Assembly: GCA_038205135.1 (NCBI GenBank)
Contig: JBBRCF010000015.1
Coordinates: 1-40,305, forward strand
Direction of reading: 5' to 3'
DNA length: 40,305 nt
From: UBA9554 sp038205135
Lineage (GTDB): Bacteria > Pseudomonadota > Alphaproteobacteria > Rhodobacterales > Rhodobacteraceae
Of this stretch, positions 7,129-15,803 are shown one piece after another. Made by a program: the position numbers and the translations under genes. The notes beneath the pieces are model-generated. The model made no database searches, was not told the DNA's origin, and worked only from the letters and a program-made list of their open reading frames with translations. How positions within the stretch are numbered: the stretch's first letter is position 1; the number at the start of each line of letters is the position of its first letter.

Positions 7129-8231
7129 TGGCGCTGGAGGTGATGGCGCAGGCAATCGCGCCCATTCCGCTGGACGTCGCGTTCCGGGTCGAACCGGGCG
7201 AATTGCTGGCGCTGGTCGGCCATTCGGGGTCGGGCAAGACCACGCTGTTGCGCACCATCGCGGGGCTTTGGCGGCCGGCGACCGCGCGTGTCCGCGTTGG
7301 CGGCACGGTCTGGCTGGACACCCGCACCGGCGTGAACCTTGCCCCGCATCGGCGGCGGGTGGGGGTGGTATTTCAGAACTATGCGCTGTTTCCCCATATG
7401 ACAGCGGCGCAGAACGTGATGGCGGCGCTGGATGCGCCCGATCTGGCCGAGGCAACACGTCTGCTGGACCTCGTCAACCTGCACGGTCTGGCGGACCGCA
7501 AGCCCGCGCAATTGTCCGGTGGCCAGCAGCAGCGCGTTGCGGTGGCCCGCGCGCTGGCGCGCAAACCGGCTGCGCTGCTGCTGGACGAACCCTTTTCGGC
7601 GGTGGACCGTGCCACGCGTGACAAATTATATGCCGAAATCATCGCCTTGCGCGCCCATCTGGCAATGCCCGTCGTGTTGGTCACCCATGACATGAACGAG
7701 GCGCAACTGCTGGCTGACCGTATGGTGGTGATTGAAAAGGGTCAGGTCGTGCGCGCAGGCACCACGGCGCAGGTGATGGCCGATGCAGGCGCCCTGCGCG
7801 CAATGGGCATCCGCGAGGTGGCGGCGCTGCTGCCTGCCATGGTCGTCGAACACCTGCCCGACGGGCTGACCCGGCTGGAAGCGGCGGGCGGCCCGTTGTT
7901 TCTGCCCAGCGTCGAGGCCGCCCCCGGCACGCGGGTCCGGGTCCGCATCATGGCCCATGAGGTCATCCTGTCGCGGGCACGGCCCGAGGGTCTGTCGGCG
8001 CAGAACATCATCGCGGGCCGGATCGCCCGAATCGTCGCTGGCCATGGTCCGGCCGTCATGGTGCATATCGATGTGGGCGGTCAGGAAATTCTGGCGCGCA
8101 TCACCCGCCGCGCTGCCGATCAGATGGCGTTGCAACCGGGTGAAACGGTTCATGCCATCCTCAAGGCCATGTCCGTGGCGCGCGACCATATCGCTGCAAC
8201 CGCCCCCGACCTGACGCCGACCGCTGCGTAA
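7128..8231 (+). CDS. modC: Molybdate ABC transporter ATPase
   Basis: This 367-residue ATPase has Walker A GHSGSGKTT (about residue 31), Q-loop VVFQNYALFPHM, signature LSGGQQQRVAVARALA, Walker B ALLLDEPFSAVD and switch His VLVTHD. The C-terminal about 130 residues contain a TOBE/Mop domain (LSAQNIIAGRIARIV... and LQPGETVHAILKA), which in ModC binds molybdate and can inhibit transport. Walker A is close to the N terminus because the N-terminal strand is short, as is typical for ModC. It overlaps modB by one base. Confidence 0.95.
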   Translation: MALEVMAQAIAPIPLDVAFRVEPGELLALVGHSGSGKTTLLRTIAGLWRPATARVRVGGTVWLDTRTGVNLAPHRRRVGVVFQNYALFPHMTAAQNVMAALDAPDLAEATRLLDLVNLHGLADRKPAQLSGGQQQRVAVARALARKPAALLLDEPFSAVDRATRDKLYAEIIALRAHLAMPVVLVTHDMNEAQLLADRMVVIEKGQVVRAGTTAQVMADAGALRAMGIREVAALLPAMVVEHLPDGLTRLEAAGGPLFLPSVEAAPGTRVRVRIMAHEVILSRARPEGLSAQNIIAGRIARIVAGHGPAVMVHIDVGGQEILARITRRAADQMALQPGETVHAILKAMSVARDHIAATAPDLTPTAA

Positions 8232-8245
8232 CCGCACCCCTGCGG
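8232..8245 (+). terminator. Weak hairpin after modC
   Basis: CCGCA-cccc-TGCGG follows the modC stop immediately and could end the mod operon, but there is no T-tract, so a Rho-independent role is doubtful. Confidence 0.25.
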
Positions 8246-8295
8246 CCTTGTGTCGGGGCGAACTGTCATGCCGATGCCGTTGCGGCGTCATGCGG

Positions 8296-8325
8296 CTGTT
8301 GCGTCGTGCCCATACCGCAACAGCA
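8296..8325. promoter_or_regulatory. 9-bp inverted repeat in the leader of the TIM-barrel gene
   Basis: GCTGTTGCG (8296-8304) and CGCAACAGC (8317-8325) are perfect inverted repeats with a 12-bp spacer, ending 9 bp before the AAGGAGA ribosome-binding site of the gene at 8347. This could be an operator or a 5' UTR hairpin affecting translation. The 8-bp core (CTGTTGCG...CGCAACAG) recurs in the inverted repeat at 20660-20695. Confidence 0.55.
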
Positions 8326-8346
8326 ATGTTCACAAGGAGACCCCCC

Positions 8347-9162
8347 ATGACCCTCCCCGTTATCGGCGCTGCCCTGCCCACATCCGTTCTGGAAACCTAT
8401 CGCGACTGGATTCTGGAAAAGAACCGCGATCTGGAAATCCAGTCCTTCGTCAATGCCGATGTGCTGAACGGTGACTGGCAGCCGCTGGCCGACCAGACCC
8501 GCAAATTGCTGGATGGCTATACCGGGCGGCTGGGCATCCATGGCCCGTTCTGGGGTCTGAACATCGCATCGCTGGACCCCGATGTGCGCGTTGTAGTGGC
8601 AAAACGGCTGGATCAGGCGCTGGATGTCTGCGCGGCGATCAACGCCACACAGATGGTCATCCATTCGCCCTACACCACGTGGGACTACAACAATCTGGAT
8701 AACTTCCCCGGCGGTAGGGCGCGGCTGATGGATGCGGCCCATGCCACCATCGGCGCGGCGGTCAAACGCGCGGCTGATCAGGGTGTGGTGATGGTGGTCG
8801 AGAATATCGAGGACAAGGACCCGCTGGACCGGCTGCGGCTGGTGCAATCGTTCAACTCCGACGCGCTGCGTCTGTCGGTTGACACCGGGCACGCCGAATA
8901 TGCGCGCGGCAACACCGGCGCGCCGCCCGTGGACTATTACATCGCGGCAGCGGGTGACATGCTGGACCACATCCACCTGCAGGACGCCGACGGCTATGCC
9001 GACCGGCACTGGAGTCTGAGCGACGGCACCATCCGCTGGGCGCAGGTGTTCCGCGCCATTGCCGCGCTGCCGGTGAAACCGCGCCTGCTGCTGGAACTGC
9101 GCGACAACACGCAGATCCCCGCGTCGATGCGGTTCCTCGAAGCGCATGGTCTGGGCCAGTAA
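8347..9162 (+). CDS. TIM-barrel protein, sugar phosphate isomerase/epimerase (AP-endonuclease-2-like) family
   Basis: This 271-residue protein is recognised as an AP_endonuc_2/xylose-isomerase-like TIM barrel from the ordered strand-end motifs LGIHGPFWGLN (about 61), MVIHSPYT (about 106), VVMVVENIEDKDP (about 147), LSVDTGHAEYA (about 178), LDHIHLQDADG (about 203) and LLLELRDN (about 253). His and Glu/Asp at these strand ends usually bind a divalent metal. AAGGAGA at 8334-8340 supports the start at 8347. Substrate is not predictable; relatives isomerise or epimerise sugars, inosose or hydroxypyruvate. It lies 115 bp after modC with its own leader containing an inverted repeat, so it may be a separate unit. 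Confidence 0.8.
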   Translation: MTLPVIGAALPTSVLETYRDWILEKNRDLEIQSFVNADVLNGDWQPLADQTRKLLDGYTGRLGIHGPFWGLNIASLDPDVRVVVAKRLDQALDVCAAINATQMVIHSPYTTWDYNNLDNFPGGRARLMDAAHATIGAAVKRAADQGVVMVVENIEDKDPLDRLRLVQSFNSDALRLSVDTGHAEYARGNTGAPPVDYYIAAAGDMLDHIHLQDADGYADRHWSLSDGTIRWAQVFRAIAALPVKPRLLLELRDNTQIPASMRFLEAHGLGQ

Positions 9163-9312
9163 CGCGCATTGACCCTGTGGGGATGTCAGGCAGTCATCCG
9201 GTCCCCGCAGGCGCGGTGTCGAACGGCATCAAAGACCGGTTCGGTCCGACAGGCCAGCGAACGCGGGGCTGTCCCCATCAAATCCAGTTTAGGCCGGGGT
9301 TTCTGTCGGTTT

Positions 9313-9337
9313 TCAACGGGTGACCCGCACCCGTTGA
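9313..9337. repeat. 9-bp inverted repeat between convergent genes
   Basis: TCAACGGGT (9313-9321), a 7-nt loop and ACCCGTTGA (9329-9337) make a strong hairpin in the 228-bp gap between the convergent TIM-barrel and pentapeptide genes. A weaker one follows (ATCCGC 9337-9342 / GCGGAT 9352-9357). Position suggests a bidirectional transcription-end structure, but neither strand has a T-tract. No ORF worth calling is seen in this gap. Confidence 0.5.
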
Positions 9338-9390
9338 TCCGCGACCATCCTGCGGATTGACTGCAATCAGATGTGACCACGTTTAAAGTG

Positions 9391-10104
9391 TCAGGACTGG
9401 TCTTCGGCGCAGGGCCAATGCGCGGGCGCGGTCAGCCCGGCGGGCAGAACGGTGGCTGCATTGCCACAGGCCTGGTCGATCTGGGTCTGTTCAAGCCCTT
9501 TGACCCCCGACAGGTCAACACCTTCGAAACGTGTCCGCAACAGAAAGGCACCTTCCAGGTTTGCGCCATTCATCGTTGCGCCAGTCAATACCGCGCGCGA
9601 CAAGGTCGCATCGTAAAAATTCGCGCCGGTCATCTGCGCATCACTAAAATCATTGCGATAGAATTCGCCGTTGTTCATTTCGGCGTCGGTCAGGTCGGCC
9701 CCGACGAAACTGACCCGCAGGAACTCGGCCTTGACGAACCGCGCGCCGCGCAGGATCGCCCCGCTGAAATCCGACCGGCTGGCCAGCGATTTTTCAAAGT
9801 TTGCCCCGGTCAGATCCGCCCCGACAAACGCGCTGCGCACCAGTTCGCTGCGTTGCAGGTTTGCCCCGGCCAGCGAGGCCTTGTTCAATTCGGTGCCTGA
9901 CAGATAGGCGTTCTCGAAGTTGCCCGCAGTCAGGTCGCGGCCGTTCAGCATCAAACGCTCTTTCAGGCAGCCAGTCCAATCCACGCCGGCTGCCGGCTGG
10001 TCGCGGCAACCCGCCTGCACGGGCAAAGGCAACATCATCACCCCCAGCAACGCTACCACAGCCGGCCGAAGCGTTCGAAGCATCCTGCGTGCGGTGTCTG
10101 TCAT
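9391..10104 (-). CDS. Secreted pentapeptide-repeat protein
   Basis: This 237-residue protein has an N-terminal signal peptide (Arg-rich start, hydrophobic core, likely cleavage VQA|GC about residue 31) and then about 130 residues of pentapeptide repeats of the A(D/N)LxG kind: DLTAGNFENAYLSGTELNKASLAGANLQRSELVRSAFVGADLTGANF and so on. These fold as a right-handed quadrilateral beta-helix. Four Cys in the mature part (GCRD, TGCL, QACG, WPCA) could form disulfides outside the cytoplasm. The start at 10104 has AAGGGA upstream. No enzymatic role is predictable; a cytoplasmic gyrase-protecting (Qnr/MfpA-like) role is unlikely given the export signal. It stands alone with no operon partner. Confidence 0.85.
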   Translation of the reverse strand: MTDTARRMLRTLRPAVVALLGVMMLPLPVQAGCRDQPAAGVDWTGCLKERLMLNGRDLTAGNFENAYLSGTELNKASLAGANLQRSELVRSAFVGADLTGANFEKSLASRSDFSGAILRGARFVKAEFLRVSFVGADLTDAEMNNGEFYRNDFSDAQMTGANFYDATLSRAVLTGATMNGANLEGAFLLRTRFEGVDLSGVKGLEQTQIDQACGNAATVLPAGLTAPAHWPCAEDQS

Positions 10105-10136
10105 TGGGTATCCCTTGTGTCGTTGTCACAGCCTGC

Positions 10137-10185
10137 CATGTGGCTGGAATACACGGTCAGTGATCGGTTGTCTGATAGCCACATG
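10137..10185. repeat. 9-bp inverted repeat upstream of the pentapeptide gene
   Basis: CATGTGGCT (10137-10145) and AGCCACATG (10177-10185) are separated by 31 bp and begin 32 bp upstream of the pentapeptide-protein start (minus strand). This is either a pair of operator half-sites or a stem in the 5' leader. TCACAG also occurs as a direct repeat close to both arms. Confidence 0.45.
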
Positions 10186-10407
10186 TCACAGTCAAGCACA
10201 CTGACCGCACGGCCTGTCCAGCCTGCGCGCAGCGGATGACGTGCATGTGACATTCCAATGGCGTGAACCCGGGCTGTGCAAAGGCAAGACACTCGCGTTG
10301 AACGAAATTCTTCAATCCGCCAGCGGCGTCGCGACAGGTTCGCCTGATTTCATCCGCCGATCAAGGGCTAGCTGTGCTTTGTGATTTCCACTGGTCCGGG
10401 GCACGTC

Positions 10408-10453
10408 CAGATGCGGACGGATCGGGTAGCGACGTCACGTTTGTCCGCATCTG
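10408..10453. repeat. 11-bp inverted repeat followed by a T/A-rich tail on the + strand
   Basis: CAGATGCGGAC (10408-10418) and GTCCGCATCTG (10443-10453) are perfect inverted repeats with a 24-bp spacer, followed on + by CCTTTATTTTACC. Hairpin plus T-rich tail resembles an intrinsic terminator or the 3' end of a small RNA, although the loop is long and no gene ends here on the + strand. Confidence 0.5.
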
Positions 10454-10809
10454 CCTTTATTTTACCTGACCGCTGCCGGCATGGAATCGCCAATGATCAA
10501 TACTGGCGCACGACGGCGTTGGACCGTGCCCGCCTTGTCATGCCCGCTCGCCATTCGCGCCGAACGGTGTCTTGCCGCATTGTCTGTGCGATGGGATTCA
10601 GGTCAGGATGATTTCTGCCGTGCCGATTCCCATCTGTCCGTTGCAGGCCTGCGTAAGACGGTGCTGGCCATCCCGCGGGAATTCGATTTTCCGGGGCAGG
10701 CGGAGATTTCGGAACAGGTGGCCGCGACCAGTGTCGAAAACCCGGATTTCCGTGGTTGTCTGGCCAAAAGACTGAACCCAACGGCGTTCCACCCCACCCT
10801 GGTTCCCGG

Positions 10810-10835
10810 CCGGGTGTTGCCGGGTGTTGCCGGGC
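10810..10835. repeat. 10-bp tandem repeat (2.6 copies)
   Basis: CCGGGTGTTG is repeated perfectly at 10810-10819 and 10820-10829, with a partial third copy (CCGGGC) to 10835, inside the gene-poor region. Confidence 0.6.
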
Positions 10836-11222
10836 TGACGGGGTGCAAATGGCAGGGTCGAACGATACCTGTCGCAGGTCGCGGACAATACCACCCGACC
10901 CCGTTTCCTGTCCGATCCCGCGCTCAGATTTGCCGTGATCACTCCGTCGCAACCGGTCCCTGACCTGTGGGGCGGTCTGGTCAACGGCGCCGTGATCCAG
11001 CGGGCTGACCCCAGACCGGGTATCTGACCCGGACCGGCGCGCAGGCGGGCCCGGCGTGACGCAGCGCGCTTGGCCAGCTGTCACGTCTGACAAAAAACCT
11101 TCAAGAAACATGTTTGGAAACGTCATCCCAGCGTCACGCCAGGGGGCCACTCGCTACGCATCGGCCGGGGCGATGACACCTGCGCCGCCCCCATGATCCG
11201 CTGTCGCAAGGAGACCCCGACC

Positions 11223-12857
11223 ATGTTGATCACCCGCCGTTCCACCCTGCGCTTTGGCGCTGCCGCCGCTGGCGTGCTGGCGATGCCAGGCGTCCTGCGT
11301 GCCCAGTCCAAACGCCCCTCGATCACCGTTGCGGTGCAGAAAATCGCGAACTCCAACACGCTCGATGTGCTGCGTGAACAGTCAAACGTCGGCGAACGGA
11401 TTTTCTTTTCGTCGATGTGGGAAGGCCTGATCGGCCGCGACCTGCAGAACAATCTGGCGCGCATCCCGCTGCTGGCGACCGAATGGAAGCGCATCGATGC
11501 CTCCACGCTGGACGTCACGCTGCGTCAGGGCGTGCGGTTCCACAACGGCGAGGAACTGACCGCCGATGACGTGGTGTTCACCTTCAGCCGCGAAAAGATG
11601 TTCGGCGACACCGAGCCGAAAAACCGCAGCACCATCCGGTCCGACGGTCTGGGCCTGTTTACCGTGCGCCCCGGCAAGGAACTGCCGCCGCAGGTGCCCG
11701 CCACCGCGCGCAACGCATTCCCCGATCTGATCGCCGTCGAAGCCATCGACCGGTACACCGTCCGCTTTATCAACGGCTCGCCCGACGTGACGCTGGAAGG
11801 CCGCCTGTCGCGTTTCGGCGCCAACATCACCAGCCGCAAGGGCTGGGAAGATGCGCCGTCCTATCTGGACTGGGCCCGCAAGCCGGTCACCACCAGTGCC
11901 TATCAGGTCGCCGAATTCGTGCCAGATTCGAAACTGGTTCTGGTCGCGTTCGACGACTATTGGGGTGGCGTGCCGCCCCTGGCGCAGATCACTTTCGTCG
12001 AGGTGCCCGAAGTGGCGTCGCGCATCAACGGCCTGTTGTCCGGCGAATATCAGTTCGCCTGTGACGTGCCGCCGGACCTGATCCCGGAAATCGAAGGCAA
12101 CGCAGCCTTCGAAGTGCAGGGTGGCACCATCCTGAACCACCGCCTGACCATTTTTGACAAGAACCATGCCCAGCTGGCAAACCCGCTGGTCCGCCGCGCC
12201 CTGACCCACGCCATCGACCGTCAGGCGATCGTGGACAGCCTGTGGGCCGGTCGCACCGTGGTTCCCGCCGGTCTGCAGTGGCCCTATTATGACACCATGT
12301 TCCACGCCGACTGGACCGTGCCGGAATTCAACCCGGAACTGGCGATGTCGCTGTTGAAAGAGGCCAACTACAAGGGCGACGCGATCCCCTACCGCATGCT
12401 GAACAACTACTACACCAACCAGAATTCCACCGCGCAGGTGCTGGTCGAGATGTGGAAAGCGGTCGGCCTGAACGTCGAACTGTCCACGGTTGAAAACTGG
12501 GGTCAGATCCTGGAGCCCGGCGAAACCCGCGCGATCCGCGACTGGTCGAACTCTGCTCCGTTCAACGATCCGGTGTCGTCGCTGGTGGCCCAGCATGGCC
12601 CGAACGGCGGCCAGCAGCAGTGGGGCGAGTACGCCAACGTCGAACTTAACCAACTGTCGGAATTGCTGGAAACCTCGACCGATCAGGACGCCCGTCGCAA
12701 GGCGTTCCGCCGGATGCTGGAAATCGCCGAACGCGAAGACCCGGCCTACACCGTGCTGCACCAGAACGCGACCTTCACCGCCAAGCCGAAGTCGATCCAG
12801 TGGAAGGCGGCCCCCGCATTCGCCATGGATTTTGGTCCCGGCGCGATCGCGATCTGA
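11223..12857 (+). CDS. Peptide-class (SBP family 5) ABC transporter substrate-binding protein
   Basis: This 544-residue periplasmic binding protein has an N-terminal twin-arginine-like signal (TRRSTLRFGAAAAGVLA, then LRAQS), so export by Tat is likely. The family 5 pattern is clear: LLATEWKRIDASTLDVTLRQGVRFHNGEELTADDVVFTF near the N terminus and NPLVRRALTHAIDRQAIVDSLWAG in the middle (usual 'VR.A...AIDR' signature). AAGGAGA upstream supports the start at 11223. It would hand its ligand to the permeases at 14860-16754. Family 5 members bind di- or oligopeptides, but also opines, glutathione, nickel or sugars, so the ligand is unknown. Confidence 0.9.
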   Translation: MLITRRSTLRFGAAAAGVLAMPGVLRAQSKRPSITVAVQKIANSNTLDVLREQSNVGERIFFSSMWEGLIGRDLQNNLARIPLLATEWKRIDASTLDVTLRQGVRFHNGEELTADDVVFTFSREKMFGDTEPKNRSTIRSDGLGLFTVRPGKELPPQVPATARNAFPDLIAVEAIDRYTVRFINGSPDVTLEGRLSRFGANITSRKGWEDAPSYLDWARKPVTTSAYQVAEFVPDSKLVLVAFDDYWGGVPPLAQITFVEVPEVASRINGLLSGEYQFACDVPPDLIPEIEGNAAFEVQGGTILNHRLTIFDKNHAQLANPLVRRALTHAIDRQAIVDSLWAGRTVVPAGLQWPYYDTMFHADWTVPEFNPELAMSLLKEANYKGDAIPYRMLNNYYTNQNSTAQVLVEMWKAVGLNVELSTVENWGQILEPGETRAIRDWSNSAPFNDPVSSLVAQHGPNGGQQQWGEYANVELNQLSELLETSTDQDARRKAFRRMLEIAEREDPAYTVLHQNATFTAKPKSIQWKAAPAFAMDFGPGAIAI

Positions 12858-12860
12858 CCC

Positions 12861-13883
12861 ATGGACGCACCGCTAATCCGGATCGAAAACCTGACCGTCA
12901 GCTTTGACAGGGCGCCAGCGGTGCGCGGGGTGGACCTGATGGTCCGCCCCGGCGAGGCGCTGGGGTTGGTCGGCGAAAGCGGATCAGGCAAATCGGTGAC
13001 ATGGTTGGCGGCGCTGCGGCTGCTACCGAAAAAGGCGGTCGTCGGGGGGCGTGTTCTCCTTGACGGCCGCGATATTCTGACCCTGCCGGAACCGGATGTC
13101 GAACGCATCCGCGGCGGCCGGGTCGCGATGATTTTTCAGGACCCGGCATCGGCGTTGAACCCGGTACTGCGCATCCGCCGTCAGATGGCCGAAGTGCTGG
13201 CGTTGCATCGCGGCCTGTCAGGTTCCGCCATCGGCGCCGAGGCGAAACGGCTGCTGGATCTGGTGGGTATCCCCGATGCGGCGGGCCGGCTGGACAGCTA
13301 TCCGCATGAAATGTCGGGCGGGCAGAACCAGCGGTTGATGATCGCGATGGCACTGGCGGGTGCGCCGGATCTGTTGATCGCGGATGAACCGACCACGGCG
13401 CTGGATGTGACCATTCAGGCGCAGATTCTTGACCTTTTGACCTTGGTGCGCCGCGAGATGCGGATGGCGCTGGTGCTGATTTCCCACGATCTGGGCGTGG
13501 TGGCCGAAACCTGCGACCGGGTGGCGGTGATGTACGCCGGCGGCATCGTGGAACAGGGCGCAGCGGCGGATCTGTTCGACACGCCACGCCATCCCTATAC
13601 CCGCGGGTTGCTGGATGCGCTGCCGACGCTGGACGCGACTGCGCGGCTGGTGGCCATTCCGGGCGTGGTGCCCGATCCGCGCGCGATGCCGCCGGGTTGC
13701 GCGTTTGCGCCCCGTTGCAGCCATGTCGCGCCGCATTGCATGACCGCAGCGCCCGCGCTGCATACCGTGGCCCCGGGCCGCTGGGTTGCCTGCGCGCGGC
13801 CTGAACTGGTGTTGACGCCGCCGCTGGCGCCGGTGGCCGCCGCTGCCGTCAACCCCCTGCAAACGTCAGAGGCGATGGCATGA
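12861..13883 (+). CDS. Peptide-class ABC transporter ATPase (DppD-like)
   Basis: This 340-residue ATPase has Walker A GESGSGKS (about residue 36), signature MSGGQNQRLMIAMALA, Walker B LLIADEPTTALD and switch His LISHDLGVVAE. The signature has Asn where most have Arg (SGGQNQR). The C-terminal oligopeptide/dipeptide extension carries the Cys series typical of DppD/OppD proteins (GCAFAPRCSHVAPHC, then VACARP), which binds a [4Fe-4S] cluster in DppD. It starts 3 bp after the binding protein and overlaps the next ATPase by four bases (ATGA). Confidence 0.93.
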   Translation: MDAPLIRIENLTVSFDRAPAVRGVDLMVRPGEALGLVGESGSGKSVTWLAALRLLPKKAVVGGRVLLDGRDILTLPEPDVERIRGGRVAMIFQDPASALNPVLRIRRQMAEVLALHRGLSGSAIGAEAKRLLDLVGIPDAAGRLDSYPHEMSGGQNQRLMIAMALAGAPDLLIADEPTTALDVTIQAQILDLLTLVRREMRMALVLISHDLGVVAETCDRVAVMYAGGIVEQGAAADLFDTPRHPYTRGLLDALPTLDATARLVAIPGVVPDPRAMPPGCAFAPRCSHVAPHCMTAAPALHTVAPGRWVACARPELVLTPPLAPVAAAAVNPLQTSEAMA

Positions 13884-14860
13884 CCGAACCACTTTTGACG
13901 CTCGACGTCGTCGCGCGCGCCTATGTCGGACGGCAGGGATTATTCGGCAGGATCATCACCGTACGCGCGGTGGATGGTGTTTCGCTGACGCTGGCACGCG
14001 GTGAAACGCTGGGCATTGTCGGCGAAAGCGGATCGGGTAAATCCACGCTGGGCCGCATGGCTCTGGGTATGGAAACGCCGGACGAAGGTCGGGTGACCGC
14101 CTTTGGCGATGCGATGCCCGCGCTGGGCACCCCCGCGTGGCGGGCGCTGCGGCGGCGGATGCAGATGGTGTTTCAGGACCCGCTGGGCGCGCTGGACCGT
14201 CGATTGCCGGTGCTGGATCAGGTCGCGGAGCCCCTGATCATTCACGGCATCGGCGATGCCAAGGGTCGGCAGGACGTCGCCATGGCGACGTTGCAGGCGG
14301 TGGGCCTGTCGTCCGAACAGGCGCTGCGCTATCCGCATGCGCTGTCGGGCGGACAGCGGCAGCGCGTGGTGATCGCGCGCGCGCTGATCACCGATCCTGA
14401 TCTGCTGGTCTGCGATGAACCAGTGTCGGCGCTGGACGTGTCCATTCAGGCGCAGGTGGTGAACCTGCTGATCGATATGCAGGCGGCGCGCGGGTTGGCG
14501 ATGCTGTTCATCAGCCATGACCTGCGCGTGGTGCGCCAGATCGCGTCGCGCGTGGCCGTGATGTATCTGGGCCGCATCGTCGAGGTCGGCCGGGCCGAGG
14601 ACGTGCTGCGCTCGCCCCGCCATCCCTATACCCGCGCGCTGGTGTCTGCCGCCCCTGCGCCGGGGCGCAACCGTGCCGACCGCATGATCCTGACCGGCGA
14701 ACCGCCGAACCCCGCCGCGCGCCCCACCGGTTGCGCCTTTCACCCGCGTTGCCCGCTGGTCACGGACCGTTGCCGTGTCGACGCGCCAGTGCTGTCGCCG
14801 GTCGCGGCCGCGCACAGCGCCGCCTGCCACCTGTTGTCTTCCGTCGCAAAGGCTGCCTGA
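13880..14860 (+). CDS. Peptide-class ABC transporter ATPase (DppF-like)
   Basis: This 326-residue partner ATPase has Walker A GESGSGKS (about residue 49), Q-loop MVFQDPLGALDRR, signature LSGGQRQRVVIARAL, Walker B LLVCDEPVSALDVS and switch FISHDLRVV. Its C-terminal oligopeptide tail also carries Cys residues (GCAFHPRCPLVTDRC). The loop FGRIITVRAVDGVSL before Walker A is typical of the DppF/OppF subtype. It overlaps the preceding gene by four bases and the next by one (TGATG), indicating tight translational coupling. Confidence 0.93.
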   Translation: MTEPLLTLDVVARAYVGRQGLFGRIITVRAVDGVSLTLARGETLGIVGESGSGKSTLGRMALGMETPDEGRVTAFGDAMPALGTPAWRALRRRMQMVFQDPLGALDRRLPVLDQVAEPLIIHGIGDAKGRQDVAMATLQAVGLSSEQALRYPHALSGGQRQRVVIARALITDPDLLVCDEPVSALDVSIQAQVVNLLIDMQAARGLAMLFISHDLRVVRQIASRVAVMYLGRIVEVGRAEDVLRSPRHPYTRALVSAAPAPGRNRADRMILTGEPPNPAARPTGCAFHPRCPLVTDRCRVDAPVLSPVAAAHSAACHLLSSVAKAA

Positions 14861-15789
14861 TGCTGCGTTATTTCGCCATTCGCCTGTTCCGCGCCGTGAT
14901 TACCATCGCGATGGTGGTGACCTTTGCCTTTGTCGTGCTGCGGATGTCGGGCGATCCGGCGATCCTGATCATGGGCCCCGAAGTGCCGCCCGAGGCGCTG
15001 GAGGCATTCCGCAAATCCTGGGGCCTGGATCAGCCGATCTGGGTGCAATACATCAATTATTTCGGCGCGATCCTGCGCGGCGATCTGGGCATGTCGATGC
15101 GCGACAACCGTCCCGCGCTGGACATGGTGTTGGAACGTATCCCCGCCACGCTGGCGCTGACCATCCCGGCGCTGGCGTTAAAACTGGCCATCGGCGTGCC
15201 CGCGGGCGTCTGGGCCGCGCTGCATCAGGGCACCGGGTTTGACCGCGCCGTGATGGTGACGGCGGTGTTCGGCTTTGCGATCCCGTCGTTCATTCTGGCG
15301 CTGGTGCTGGTGCTGATCTTTGCCGTAACCCTAGGCTGGCTGCCGTCGGGCGGGCAGGGCGGCGTCGAACACATGATCCTGCCCGTGATCACCATGGGCA
15401 TCGGCGGCGCTGCGGCGCTGGCGCGGTTCACCCGGTCGGCGATGCTAGAAGTGCTGGGCCGCCCCTATATCCGCACCGCCAGCGCCAAGGGCTTGCCATG
15501 GGCCTCGGTCGTGCGCGGACACGCCTTGCCGAATGCCGCCATTCCGACTGTCACGCTGATCGGGTTTCTGGTCGGCAGCCTGATCGCGGGCGCGGTGGTG
15601 GTGGAAAGCGTGTTTTCCTGGCCCGGCGTCGGCCGCATGCTGGTGGTGGCCGTCGGCAGCCGTGATCTGGCGGTTGTGCAGGTGATCTTGTTGTTGGTCG
15701 CCGCCACCATGGTCACGTCTAACCTGATCGTCGATTTCCTGTACGGCGTGCTGGACCCGCGTTTGCGGCAAGGCGCCCGCGCGGCCTGA
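14860..15789 (+). CDS. Peptide-class ABC transporter permease (DppB-like)
   Basis: This 309-residue inner-membrane permease starts with the family N terminus MLRYFAIRLFRAVITIAMV and the periplasmic loop FRKSWGLDQPIWVQYINYFGAILRGDLG, and has an EAA-type loop (YIRTASAKGLPWASVVRGHALPNA). About six membrane helices are visible. The frame is open upstream to 14731, but the ATG at 14860 overlaps the previous stop and starts the conserved region. It would pair with the DppC-like permease at 15879. Confidence 0.93.
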   Translation: MLRYFAIRLFRAVITIAMVVTFAFVVLRMSGDPAILIMGPEVPPEALEAFRKSWGLDQPIWVQYINYFGAILRGDLGMSMRDNRPALDMVLERIPATLALTIPALALKLAIGVPAGVWAALHQGTGFDRAVMVTAVFGFAIPSFILALVLVLIFAVTLGWLPSGGQGGVEHMILPVITMGIGGAAALARFTRSAMLEVLGRPYIRTASAKGLPWASVVRGHALPNAAIPTVTLIGFLVGSLIAGAVVVESVFSWPGVGRMLVVAVGSRDLAVVQVILLLVAATMVTSNLIVDFLYGVLDPRLRQGARAA

Positions 15790-15803
15790 TGCAGCCTGAT
15801 GCA

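Larger units (their letters stand above)
10105..11222. other. 1.1-kb region with no convincing gene, rich in inverted repeats
   Basis: Open frames here (for example 10481-10963 on + and 10497-11150 on -) overlap each other, read as Arg/Pro/Gly-rich low-complexity protein and have no recognisable motif, so none is called. The stretch holds inverted repeats at 10137-10185, 10408-10453 and 11016-11032 (CCGGGT-5-ACCCGG), a 10-bp tandem repeat at 10810-10835, and the palindrome AAACATGTTT at 11106-11115 near the promoter side of the ABC operon. It may contain an unannotated RNA, or be remnant DNA. Confidence 0.5.

Noticed and set aside
10497..11150. 217-codon (-) and 160-codon (+) open frames in the gene-poor region
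   Set aside because: They overlap each other, have no recognisable motif and are Arg/Pro/Gly-rich. No choice between them is supported.
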